Shown piece by piece: positions 6,265 to 14,001 of a DNA stretch of 64,000 nt (positions within the stretch are counted from its first letter, which is position 1; every line of letters begins with the position of its first letter). The translations under genes were made by a program, and so were the position numbers. Under the pieces are notes generated by a model that searched no databases, was not told the DNA's origin, and was given only the letters and a program-made list of their open reading frames with translations. Source of the DNA: Lachnospiraceae bacterium (GTDB lineage Bacteria; Bacillota; Clostridia; Lachnospirales; Lachnospiraceae). Location: assembly GCA_023664345.1 (NCBI GenBank), contig JAMPFQ010000023.1, forward strand, positions 1 through 64,000, read 5' to 3'.

Positions 6265-7877
6265 CGCTGTCTGTAAAAAGCCTCTCCTATGCCAAATATC
6301 ACGAAGATCGTAGCCGCGTTCATAGACTGCTGGAAACTGAATATATTATTGACGGTATAGCCAAGGAGACAAAATCCGCAGGCACAGGAGATAAGATCGC
6401 TGTCTTTCCTGCCCATCAGGCGCACCATGCCCGACAGCATCAGTCCCCCATAACTGATCAATCCCAGGATTCCCATATCCACCAGGACTGTCAGCCATTC
6501 GCTGTGCGCATTTGTCAGCCGTGCCGTAGAAAACGTAGTCGTTACGATCTCCAGCAAGCGGGCGCTTCCTCCCTGATAGATATAAGCCGCCATGGCATCC
6601 GGGCCTACACCCACCAGCTTATGCAGCAAATCCTGCTCCCAAAAGCATAACGCACCTGCTTTCCAGGTGGCTCCCCTGCCGCTGCCCCATTGATTAGAAA
6701 AGATAAAGGCCGGATTCTCCGATAATACACCAAGGCTGCCCGGACGCAGCGTGTTCACGATGAGCGCCGCCGTGTAACCTGCCAGCAATATTACGATAAG
6801 GTTCACGCAGACTCTTTCCAAAGTGCGCCAGAAGCCTTCCAGATGTTTCTTCCCTCTTCTGTCCATGATTGCCAGCAGGAGCATGAAAAGCGACACGCCC
6901 GTCACTAAAACGGCAATATTTTTTGAGATCAGGGTATCTATCAACTCATCTTCATAATTGATCTTCCTGCCAGCCAGGAACTGTATCCCACATGTCAGCA
7001 GGAACGCTGCGCCAAACAGCGTCATTGCCTGCCAGAAGCGGCACATCCTGCCACTGTCCGCCACCGACATGCAGAACATGGTCAGGCTCACTGCTGCCAT
7101 GGCCACAATGCCGCTGCTGCTGCCCTGTGTGATCAGGCTGGCAGAGCCCAGCAGGACATAAGCCATCAGCAACAGTCTCTGCCACATTTTACAGGATGTT
7201 TCCCGCCACAACAGTACCATTCCCGCAAAAAATACTGACACCTGGTATCCGCAGTACCAGTTGATATTGCCGATAGTGGAGACAAAACCCGGCCCGTAAG
7301 ACCCCATATCCAGCGGATAGATTTCAAAACGGTTCAGATATTCCAGCAGGAACACTGCCGCGGATACCGGAAAAATCAAATAAAATACCCATTTTTTCGG
7401 CTCCCATAGTTTTGAGATATAAAAATAGACCCCCACCAGGATCAGCTGTCGACATAATCCCATGTACCAGCCTGAAGTGCCCCAGAACGCTTCTCTTTTA
7501 TAATCGGAGCAGAGATACGACAATAAAATACAGACGGCATACGAGGCGGCAAACCAGTCCGTGACGGACATATCTTCCTTTATGAACGCCCATGACCGGG
7601 CGATATTTCCCTTTTTACGCCAAGCCATCATCAGTCTTAAGAGCAGATACAGGATCAGGAGAGGCACAGCCACTTTGGCTATCTTCACGCTGACCTGGAA
7701 AAAAAAGACGGACTTATCCGTGCCGATATGGGAGTAGCCTTCCTGGCTGTAAAACGGCATCACCACAAGGATCAGCAGCATATAAAGACATATCACCGCA
7801 TCTAATATGATATGTATATATTTCTGCAGCGTGGCCACAGCAGCCCTTGTTTCTTTTTTCCTGATATCCCAGCGCAT
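6252..7877 (-). CDS. O-antigen ligase/polymerase family membrane protein
   Basis: 541 residues with about 12 hydrophobic segments. Near the C-terminus, after a long extracellular loop, lies the pattern NAHSEWLTVLVDMGILGLI, which is the conserved His-Glu-Leu-Gly motif of the Wzy_C (O-antigen ligase) family. Such proteins join or polymerise lipid-linked glycans at the outer face of the membrane. In Gram-positives they serve capsule, teichoic-like polymers or glycosylation. No glycosyltransferase genes are adjacent, so the substrate is unknown. AAAGGAAACAGG precedes ATG 7877. The next gene upstream is the AI-2E permease, 37 bases away on the same strand. Confidence 0.8.
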   Translation of the reverse strand: MRWDIRKKETRAAVATLQKYIHIILDAVICLYMLLILVVMPFYSQEGYSHIGTDKSVFFFQVSVKIAKVAVPLLILYLLLRLMMAWRKKGNIARSWAFIKEDMSVTDWFAASYAVCILLSYLCSDYKREAFWGTSGWYMGLCRQLILVGVYFYISKLWEPKKWVFYLIFPVSAAVFLLEYLNRFEIYPLDMGSYGPGFVSTIGNINWYCGYQVSVFFAGMVLLWRETSCKMWQRLLLMAYVLLGSASLITQGSSSGIVAMAAVSLTMFCMSVADSGRMCRFWQAMTLFGAAFLLTCGIQFLAGRKINYEDELIDTLISKNIAVLVTGVSLFMLLLAIMDRRGKKHLEGFWRTLERVCVNLIVILLAGYTAALIVNTLRPGSLGVLSENPAFIFSNQWGSGRGATWKAGALCFWEQDLLHKLVGVGPDAMAAYIYQGGSARLLEIVTTTFSTARLTNAHSEWLTVLVDMGILGLISYGGLMLSGMVRLMGRKDSDLISCACGFCLLGYTVNNIFSFQQSMNAATIFVIFGIGEAFYRQRQRR

Positions 7878-7914
7878 CCTGTTTCCTTTCCCGAGGTTCT
7901 CTCTTTATGATAAT

Positions 7915-8976
7915 CTACTCGGGAAAGTTCGTCAATTTATTTCTCCGCCGTTCCAGACTGAGATAAGACTGCTGGATCATGATGAAGCCCAGGGGGCCGC
8001 CTACAATCCCCCAGATGCCGAAAAGCTTGATCCCCGCGTAAATGGACAGCAGGATCGCGATCGCGGGAACCCCCACTCTCCGTCCGATCAGTCTGGGTTC
8101 CAATATCTCCCGCAGAAAGATACAGGCGAGGTAAAGCAGCAGGCATGCCACCGCCCTGCCATATTGTCCGTAAAATATCTGCTGGATCCCCAGCGGGATC
8201 AGCACGATCCCCGTGCCTATGAAAGGCAGTGCGTCCAAGACCCCCGCCAGCATTCCCCACAAAGCCCCGTGCCGGATGCCGCATATCCCCAGGACTGCGG
8301 CTGCCAGAACGCCTATGACGCTCATGATGATGACCTGCGCTTTCACAAAGGTGGCAAGATAGCGGATGATACCGCAGATGATCTCCAGGAACACGTGGCA
8401 TTCCTCCCGATCCAACAGCTGGTTCATAATCTCATCATAGTCTTTTGCCAGCAGGATTGCCGCAATCAGGAATGTGACCAGAAATCCGCCGATTGCAGCA
8501 AACCCCTTTACATATTCCAGCGACTGTGACAGCATGCCGGGCAGGAATTCCAGCTGGAAATAATCGATCCCCTCCTGCAGACGGCTCAGGATCATCTGCT
8601 CCAGATATTCCCCGTCTATGCCTATGGTCCGTTCCACGAACCGGCATATTTCATGTAAGACGCCGGAAACAGCCTGTTCCAGCGTGTCAAGCCCCATGAT
8701 CCAGTCCGGCAGGCTTCCCACGATCCAGGAGAACAGCACCCACACCAATATGCCCAGGATGCTTCCTGCCAGGAGAAGCAGGATGATAACTCCCACTTGA
8801 CGGTGAAGGTGCAGCCTTCGCTGCCACTTTTGCAGCAGGGGCCCGAAAATGGTGACAAATAACAGCGCCAGCAGCACCGGCGCCGTCAACGGCGTGATAA
8901 TCTTCAAGAAAAAAAATACCGCTCCCGTCAAAAGGAGCAGTAATATCGGTCTGTTCTGCAATATCTTCCCTGCCAT
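7915..8976 (-). CDS. AI-2E family transporter
   Basis: 353 residues from ATG 8976 (MAGKILQN). A longer frame starts with TTG at 9045 but overlaps the preceding gene, so the ATG is preferred. There are seven or eight hydrophobic segments: two pairs at the N-terminus, a central amphipathic region (about 120-200), and a C-terminal half with GICGIRHGALWGMLAGVLDALPFIGTG. That last stretch is the conserved signature of the family (PF01594). Members include the TqsA exporter of AI-2 and sodium/proton antiporters; the substrate here cannot be read from sequence. Confidence 0.87.
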   Translation of the reverse strand: MAGKILQNRPILLLLLTGAVFFFLKIITPLTAPVLLALLFVTIFGPLLQKWQRRLHLHRQVGVIILLLLAGSILGILVWVLFSWIVGSLPDWIMGLDTLEQAVSGVLHEICRFVERTIGIDGEYLEQMILSRLQEGIDYFQLEFLPGMLSQSLEYVKGFAAIGGFLVTFLIAAILLAKDYDEIMNQLLDREECHVFLEIICGIIRYLATFVKAQVIIMSVIGVLAAAVLGICGIRHGALWGMLAGVLDALPFIGTGIVLIPLGIQQIFYGQYGRAVACLLLYLACIFLREILEPRLIGRRVGVPAIAILLSIYAGIKLFGIWGIVGGPLGFIMIQQSYLSLERRRNKLTNFPE

Positions 8977-9013
8977 ACGATTCCCTGTCCTGCTTTTCTT
9001 CCTGTTTTTCTGA

Positions 9014-9715
9014 TTAGTATGGCAGGAAATCTTTAAAATATGCAAACGCTTTGCCCTCCGGCCTGATCTGAAAACACATTTCCCGTTTTTTCACAGGATG
9101 CTCAAAAGTGAGCTCATACGCGCAGAGCGCCACGTTACGGACATTCATATCCCGACCTCTCTCCCGCGCAGTTTCATCCCCATATCTGGCATCGCCCAAC
9201 AGCGCCATGCCCGCATGTGCCATCTGGGCTCGGATCTGATGGAAACGGCCTGTATCGATATGTATTTCCATAAGAGACAGATCCGGCACTTCCGCGTACT
9301 GCGCCAGACGATATTGCAGAACGGCTTTTTTCGCCTCCGGAAAACGCGGGCGTTCCCATTCCTCCACTACAACGGCGTGTCCTCCGTTCCGCGCATCTTT
9401 ATATAAATGATCCACCAGTTCACCCTGTTCGCTCGCAGGTCTTCCACAGATCACCGCATGATACCGTTTGTTCAGCGTACCGTCTGCAAGCTGTGCCGAC
9501 AGAACGGCAGCCGCTTCCCTGTTCCTGGCAAAGACGAGCAGTCCCTCGACCGGCTGATCCAGGCGATGCACCACGCCCAGATAGGGATCTTTCAGATGAT
9601 TCTTCAGTTCGCTGACCACATCCGCCTGCCCCGCTCTTGCGGTCTGGGTCGCCAGACCGGCGGGCTTTTGCACTACCAGCAGAGCGTTGTCCTCGTAAAT
9701 GATCTTTGTTCTCAT
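9014..9715 (-). CDS. RluA-family RNA pseudouridine synthase
   Basis: 233 residues. It isomerises uridine to pseudouridine in rRNA or tRNA. The catalytic motif appears as VVHRLDQPVEGLLVFAR: the HRLD with the essential Asp is intact, but the usual R-x-T/V-S-G after it is changed to QPVEG. The FHQIRAQMAH box, which binds the target uridine, is present near residue 160. There is no N-terminal S4 domain, as in the short RluA/RluC-like subgroup. It lies directly 5' of the AI-2E gene on the same strand. The exact target base is not predictable. Confidence 0.9.
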   Translation of the reverse strand: MRTKIIYEDNALLVVQKPAGLATQTARAGQADVVSELKNHLKDPYLGVVHRLDQPVEGLLVFARNREAAAVLSAQLADGTLNKRYHAVICGRPASEQGELVDHLYKDARNGGHAVVVEEWERPRFPEAKKAVLQYRLAQYAEVPDLSLMEIHIDTGRFHQIRAQMAHAGMALLGDARYGDETARERGRDMNVRNVALCAYELTFEHPVKKREMCFQIRPEGKAFAYFKDFLPY

Positions 9716-9744
9716 TTATATAACTCTTCTCGCACTTATAATCA

Positions 9745-9976
9745 TGCCGCCTGCGGCGGCACATACAATAGAATCAAAAGGCTGATTCTATTGTCAAGAA
9801 CGATTGATGAACCATCGCAAGACCGAAAGAATCCGCTCTGTGGCTTCTTCCCGGAACGGAATGACTTAGAAAATCTTCATTCCGTTCCGGGAAGAACGCT
9901 GCCTTTGCGTTCTTCAGTGTGAGATTTAGAGTTTCTCCGCGAAGCAGCCCTTGCTGCGAGCGGCTAGAAACTCTTC
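9745..9976. repeat. Dispersed hairpin repeat, copy A
   Basis: Bases 9749-9801 match the reverse complement of 58571-58623 (53 bases). They contain a perfect inverted repeat (ACAATAGAATCA with TGATTCTATTGT). Bases about 9820-9895 are a variant of the 112-bp unit at 17330 and 58438, lacking its central loop. Further inverted repeats are centred near 9855 and 9905. The block begins at the stop codon of the methyltransferase gene. No transposase is encoded. Confidence 0.75.
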
Positions 9977-11470
9977 TCACACTTTACCCCGCAGTCCCTT
10001 GGGGTAATGATTCTTCATGATCCCTCCAGCCAGCTTGCCCCAGCCCATACTGAAACCGTCCACACAGATCAGATACCAGCCCTTACCTCCCTCGGCGGGA
10101 AAGGTCTGTCCATTCAGATATGCCGCTGCCATGTTCCTTTCAGAGCCTGTCCCTTTCTCAGCGTCCCTGCCCTCTTCACAGTCCAGGTTCCAGACATTTC
10201 TTACCTCCCCCGGAGAGAGCGCAAGAGCCAGCGCATGGGAAGGTTCAAAGCGATCTTTTTTCAGGATCCCCAGATGAAGCCCCGGACGCAGCACCTTTAA
10301 GCCTTTGACCGACGGCATCTGCGGGGATGTCAGATAAAGATTGTCCCCAAACCTGATATATACCGGCTGTCGATCCTGCCTGACGGGCAGTTCTTTTCTG
10401 CCAAAGGTTTCCTGACAAAACTGGAAATATTCCCCCAACTCCCTATCTGACACTCCTGTCACAAATCTGTTCGCGATACTGTCGCGATACTCTTCCGGAA
10501 GATCTCCCGCCTTTTGAAACAATGCGGCAAAATGCCCCTCGCCTTTCACTTTATGGGGCCAGAGACGCAACGTGTATTCCAGCCGGAAAGCCTTGTCCTG
10601 TGGGTCTGATCCTCCGTATCGCATGACACTTTCTCTCAGGTAATCAGCGCTGCCGTCACATCCCGCCAGCCCCAGCTTCTCTTTCTCAATGGGAAAAAGG
10701 GAAAATTCCCCATGCCTCTCCAAAAAACGACTGACGCTTCCCTCATTCTCTTCCGGTGCGAAAGTGCAGGTAGAATAGACCAGCTTTCCACCGGGACGCA
10801 GCATCCCGGCAGCGCAGTCCAGAATCTCATCCTGCCTGGCGGCGCACATAAGTACATTCTCCGGACTCCACTCCTCACAGGCCGCTTCATTCTTGCGGAA
10901 CATCCCCTCGCCGGAGCAGGGTGCGTCCACCAATACCTTGTCAAAATATGCCGGAAAAAACTCCGCCAGACGGGCAGGCGTCTCATTGGTCACATAGGCG
11001 TTGACGATACCCATGCGCTCCACATTTTCGGAAAGTATCTTCGCCCTTGCCCCATTGATCTCATTGCAGAGCAGGAAGCCTTTCCCGCCCAGCTTTGCCG
11101 CGATCTGGGCGCTCTTCCCGCCGGGCGCGGCACAGAGATCCAGTACGGACTCCCCCGGCTGTACGTCCAGAAGTTCCGCGGGAGCCATGGCGCTGGGCTC
11201 CTGGATATAATACACACCCACAGCATGATAAGGGTGCTTTCCCGGCTGATCCGCCGCCTCGTAATAATAGCCGTTCTCCGCCCAGGGCACAGGGGATAGA
11301 TGCAGGAACCCTGCCAGATCCGCCTCCGCCGCGTTCCGCCCGTTCCATCCTGTTTTCAGGGCATTCAGCCGCAGCGCCTGATACCGCTCCTGTGCAAAAG
11401 CGGCCCGAAAAGCTTCATATTCATCACCCAGCATCTGCTGCATCCTGTCTGAAAATTTCTGGGGAAGCAT
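9977..11470 (-). CDS. RsmF/NSUN-family RNA cytosine-C5 methyltransferase
   Basis: 497 residues. The SAM-binding domain contains LDLCAAPGGKSAQIA (motif I) near residue 110, then DAPCSGEGMFR (motif IV) and YSTCTFAPEENE (motif VI). These carry the two cysteines of m5C methyltransferases: one attacks the base and the other releases it. The C-terminal about 190 residues match the RsmF/YebU-type RNA-binding extension (HLGILKKDRFEPSHALALAL). The substrate is probably a 16S rRNA cytidine. The start ATG 11470 has no strong ribosome site. The last codons (GTG TGA) are followed at once by the hairpin repeat. Confidence 0.92.
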   Translation of the reverse strand: MLPQKFSDRMQQMLGDEYEAFRAAFAQERYQALRLNALKTGWNGRNAAEADLAGFLHLSPVPWAENGYYYEAADQPGKHPYHAVGVYYIQEPSAMAPAELLDVQPGESVLDLCAAPGGKSAQIAAKLGGKGFLLCNEINGARAKILSENVERMGIVNAYVTNETPARLAEFFPAYFDKVLVDAPCSGEGMFRKNEAACEEWSPENVLMCAARQDEILDCAAGMLRPGGKLVYSTCTFAPEENEGSVSRFLERHGEFSLFPIEKEKLGLAGCDGSADYLRESVMRYGGSDPQDKAFRLEYTLRLWPHKVKGEGHFAALFQKAGDLPEEYRDSIANRFVTGVSDRELGEYFQFCQETFGRKELPVRQDRQPVYIRFGDNLYLTSPQMPSVKGLKVLRPGLHLGILKKDRFEPSHALALALSPGEVRNVWNLDCEEGRDAEKGTGSERNMAAAYLNGQTFPAEGGKGWYLICVDGFSMGWGKLAGGIMKNHYPKGLRGKV

Positions 11471-11480
11471 GTATGTGTCC

Positions 11481-12560
11481 TCATATCACCATCTGTATTT
11501 TATATTTATGTCTTAGCGGCTTCATTGTCCAATCATCAAATTCAACTTTTTTATCATTCTGTAGTCTTCCGAGAACAATTCCGGGATCACGTTCTATTTG
11601 ATCTGCAAAAAGCCTGATAGACTGTATGTCATATTTATGCTTATCAAGAAAGTCCTGGTACTTTTCCGGCGGGATCAAAGAATCTTCCGCATATCGGTCA
11701 GCTGCCTCTTCTTGCTCTCCGGTTTCTCTTTCAAACGATATACCATAATCTCCATTCATAATATGACCGATTTCGTGAAATAACGTAAACCAAAATGAAT
11801 CGGCATTTAATCTTCGGTCATTGACCATAAGCATTACATTATGCCCTACCCTTTTTGTCGCTCCGTTAATCTTTGAGCCTGAAAGATTCGGCAAAATAAT
11901 AAAGATTACCCCAGCTTCACGGAATGCATCATATATATGCGGATAGAAGTCTCCATGATTCCTTGTTAAGGTTAATGCATACTTAACTGCCTTTTCAAAT
12001 TTTGCCTTTTCAAATTTGGGTGCATTTGTTTTTAATACTTTATTGACAGCAATCTGTATCATAGCATTTGCTTTTACAGTATTGGATCTTGTCAGTTCCT
12101 CTGTAGAACTTCTGAAATTTACAGACATATCTCTTTTCGTAAGCACTGATAATGTTGCCACATTCAGGAATTCCCTGACCTGCCTGATCTGCTCATCAAT
12201 CTTCCTTGGCAGATCCGGCAAGCCAAAATGATTCCTGAAATACGCATAATCCAAGTCTTCAAAGACTCTACGTTCTTCTACAAGTTCTTTCTTTGACTTA
12301 AATTCTGCAACTAAAGTGTCATATGCATTTTGCAGATTAAGCCAGTAATTCACACTGGTTCCCATCATTCTGGACAGCTTCATGGCAATATCAATAGACA
12401 GGTTCTGCTCGCCTCTCACTAAAAGACTAAGATTTTTCGGTGTGGTATCCAGTCTTTTAGCAAAATCCTCTTGTGTAAGTCCACTCTCATCGATCAGTTC
12501 TTTTACATAATACCCCGGGTGAAATGCAATCATATCATTATATTCTACATAGTTACTCAT
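11481..12560 (-). CDS. HigA-type antitoxin fused to ImmA/IrrE metallopeptidase
   Basis: 359 residues, with AGGAGG nine bases before ATG 12560. Residues about 12-80 are an XRE helix-turn-helix of the HigA/VapI type (HPGYYVKELIDESGLTQEDFA, ending VNYWLNLQNAYD). The C-terminal half contains LFHEIGHIMN, the HExxH-type zinc site of the ImmA/IrrE (COG2856) peptidases. Such fusions occur as antitoxins or phage-repressor-cleaving regulators. It overlaps the 3' end of the small upstream toxin-like gene by eight bases, the HigB-HigA order. It probably represses the palindrome at 12785-12801. Confidence 0.85.
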   Translation of the reverse strand: MSNYVEYNDMIAFHPGYYVKELIDESGLTQEDFAKRLDTTPKNLSLLVRGEQNLSIDIAMKLSRMMGTSVNYWLNLQNAYDTLVAEFKSKKELVEERRVFEDLDYAYFRNHFGLPDLPRKIDEQIRQVREFLNVATLSVLTKRDMSVNFRSSTEELTRSNTVKANAMIQIAVNKVLKTNAPKFEKAKFEKAVKYALTLTRNHGDFYPHIYDAFREAGVIFIILPNLSGSKINGATKRVGHNVMLMVNDRRLNADSFWFTLFHEIGHIMNGDYGISFERETGEQEEAADRYAEDSLIPPEKYQDFLDKHKYDIQSIRLFADQIERDPGIVLGRLQNDKKVEFDDWTMKPLRHKYKIQMVI

Positions 12561-12765
12561 AATGTTTGCTCACCTCCATAATCTCCACAATCTTTACAGT
12601 TCCTGCTATCTGGTCTATATTACAGGGGACATATGGGCATTGGTTCTCGTCCAAAGGCTGTAAAATGATCCTCCACTGTTCTTTGCGTGACTTAACATCA
12701 ATCGCAAAATACCCATCTAAAGTACACTGCTGTTGGATTTTATCTGTAGCATATACTAACTCCAT
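12553..12765 (-). CDS. HigB-like toxin with apparent internal deletion (70 aa)
   Basis: The protein starts MELVYATDKIQQQCT and then runs directly into LDGYFAIDVKSRKEQWRI, PLDENQ and VKIVEIMEVSKHYE. The start resembles the first strand and the rest the last half of RelE/HigB-like plasmid maintenance killer proteins, which are normally about 90-120 residues. About 40-50 residues between the two parts, including the main helices, seem to be missing without loss of frame. ATG 12765 has GGGATGGGG upstream. The eight-base overlap with the antitoxin gene is intact. It is either an inactivated toxin kept for its promoter and autoregulation, or a minimal toxin. Confidence 0.7.
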   Translation of the reverse strand: MELVYATDKIQQQCTLDGYFAIDVKSRKEQWRIILQPLDENQCPYVPCNIDQIAGTVKIVEIMEVSKHYE

Positions 12766-12784
12766 ATCCCCATCCCTGTTTAAG

Positions 12785-12833
12785 ATTACCCATCAGGTAA
12801 TTTGATTGTACCATCATTTTCTACAGGCATCAA
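12785..12833 (-). promoter_or_regulatory. higBA-like promoter with operator palindrome
   Basis: TTGATG (12828-12833) and TACAAT (12805-12810) are 17 bp apart on the minus strand. Directly downstream, at 12785-12801, lies ATTACC-CATCA-GGTAAT, a perfect 6-bp inverted repeat. It is at the expected transcription start, so a bound HigA-type dimer would block the promoter. Confidence 0.65.
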
Positions 12834-12855
12834 GCATAATATCTCTGTTTTCTCT

Positions 12856-13107
12856 CTACCCTTTCAGCCCTCTCGCCTGCCTGTCCATATCTTCCACCAC
12901 AATATCATAAATCTCCCCAAGGGAAGCGCAATACTCCAATACCTCCCAGGGCTTGTTGGTGTGGAAATGGATCTTGATCAGTTCCTCATCCCCCACTGCC
13001 AGGAGACAATCCCCCTCAAAGTGTTCGGTAATGTAATCCGTGATCACATCCTCGTCCAGATCCTCTCCCTCGATCAAAAGCTGTGTATCATACCTGAATT
13101 CCAACAT
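12856..13107 (-). CDS. Stand-alone FakA C-terminal-like domain protein
   Basis: 83 residues from ATG 13107, chosen because AGGAGG lies nine bases upstream. The patterns YDTQLLIEGEDLDEDVI, GDCLLAVGDEELIKIHFHTN and PWEVLEYCASLGEI correspond to the last domain of FakA/YloV (the former DAK phosphatase-like domain). That domain contacts the fatty-acid binding protein FakB (DegV) in fatty acid kinase. The kinase and middle domains are absent. Small proteins of this kind may modulate FakA or be ancient fragments. It sits alone between the toxin-antitoxin locus and the lysozyme. Confidence 0.7.
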   Translation of the reverse strand: MLEFRYDTQLLIEGEDLDEDVITDYITEHFEGDCLLAVGDEELIKIHFHTNKPWEVLEYCASLGEIYDIVVEDMDRQARGLKG

Positions 13108-13210
13108 GCGATTTTCCTCCTGCTTCCATCTATGATTGTGAACAAAACTCAATAAAATCATTATATTTCATATACTGAAAATTGGCAATGCAAAACGTCC
13201 TTATCCTCTT

Positions 13211-13951
13211 CTATTGAAAATAGTTTGAGAACTCTTCCTCTGTCCCGCAGAAAACATTGAGATCGATATACTTTTCCTCTCCCTGGTATCCATCCAGCAA
13301 CCCTTTGTCCGTGTACTGCCAGAACGTCCAGTCCCTGTTGTCTGAGAGCGTGGGCGGCATATAGACATTCCTGATCCAGATATCACAGTCCTCATAGGCT
13401 CCGTCAAGATAAAGCGAATAGGACTTTTCTGTGGCGTAAATGATCGGTTTCATGCCGTAATACTCCGTCACTTTTTCAATAAAAGCGTCCAATTCCCTCC
13501 TGACGTCGGCCTGCAAGGGCGGGTTCTGCCTTTTATCCCCGTAAAATTCCAGATCGATCACCGGAGGAAGCATCCCCTCGAACCTTGCAACCGTTTCGAT
13601 GAAGTTATCCGCCTGGGTGCTGCCCGCGCTGTCATAGCTGAAAAAGTGATAGGCGCCGACCCGCAGTTTTGTCTGTCGGGCTCCGTCGTAATTACAGGCA
13701 AAATTCTCATCCACAAAAGAACTTCCCTCCGTGGCCTTGATAAATACAAAGGAAATACCCTGGGCAGATAATGTCTTCCAGTCTATTGTCCCCTGATAGG
13801 CGGAAATGTCCACGCCTTTCACCGGGTAGCCTGCGGCAAACAAGCGGTTAGGGACAAGCCTGCCGCTATATATCAGCGCTGCCAGCGCACAGAGCGCGAA
13901 CACGGGCAGCGTGATGGCCAAGCTGATCTTTCTGTTATTTTTTATGCGCAT
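13211..13951 (-). CDS. Membrane-anchored GH25 lysozyme
   Basis: 246 residues. Residues 8-30 are a hydrophobic signal anchor. Then come the GH25 landmarks: GVDISAYQGTIDW (first catalytic-site Asp), FVFIKATEGSSFVD, VGAYHFFSY, and PPVIDLEFYGD with the Asp-x-Glu pair holding the catalytic acid. WTFWQYTDKG and IDLNVF are at the end. It hydrolyses the MurNAc-GlcNAc bond of peptidoglycan at the outer face of the membrane. No cell-wall-binding repeats are present, so it acts near its anchor. AGGAG precedes ATG 13951. Confidence 0.92.
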   Translation of the reverse strand: MRIKNNRKISLAITLPVFALCALAALIYSGRLVPNRLFAAGYPVKGVDISAYQGTIDWKTLSAQGISFVFIKATEGSSFVDENFACNYDGARQTKLRVGAYHFFSYDSAGSTQADNFIETVARFEGMLPPVIDLEFYGDKRQNPPLQADVRRELDAFIEKVTEYYGMKPIIYATEKSYSLYLDGAYEDCDIWIRNVYMPPTLSDNRDWTFWQYTDKGLLDGYQGEEKYIDLNVFCGTEEEFSNYFQ

Positions 13952-14001
13952 CTGTTATCTCCTGCCACTCAATCCTTTCGCTTGATCGATCTACCCACAG
14001 T

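Noticed and set aside
9774..9980. 68-residue minus-strand frame in the gap after the methyltransferase
   Set aside because: Consists of the hairpin repeat modules; no ribosome site.
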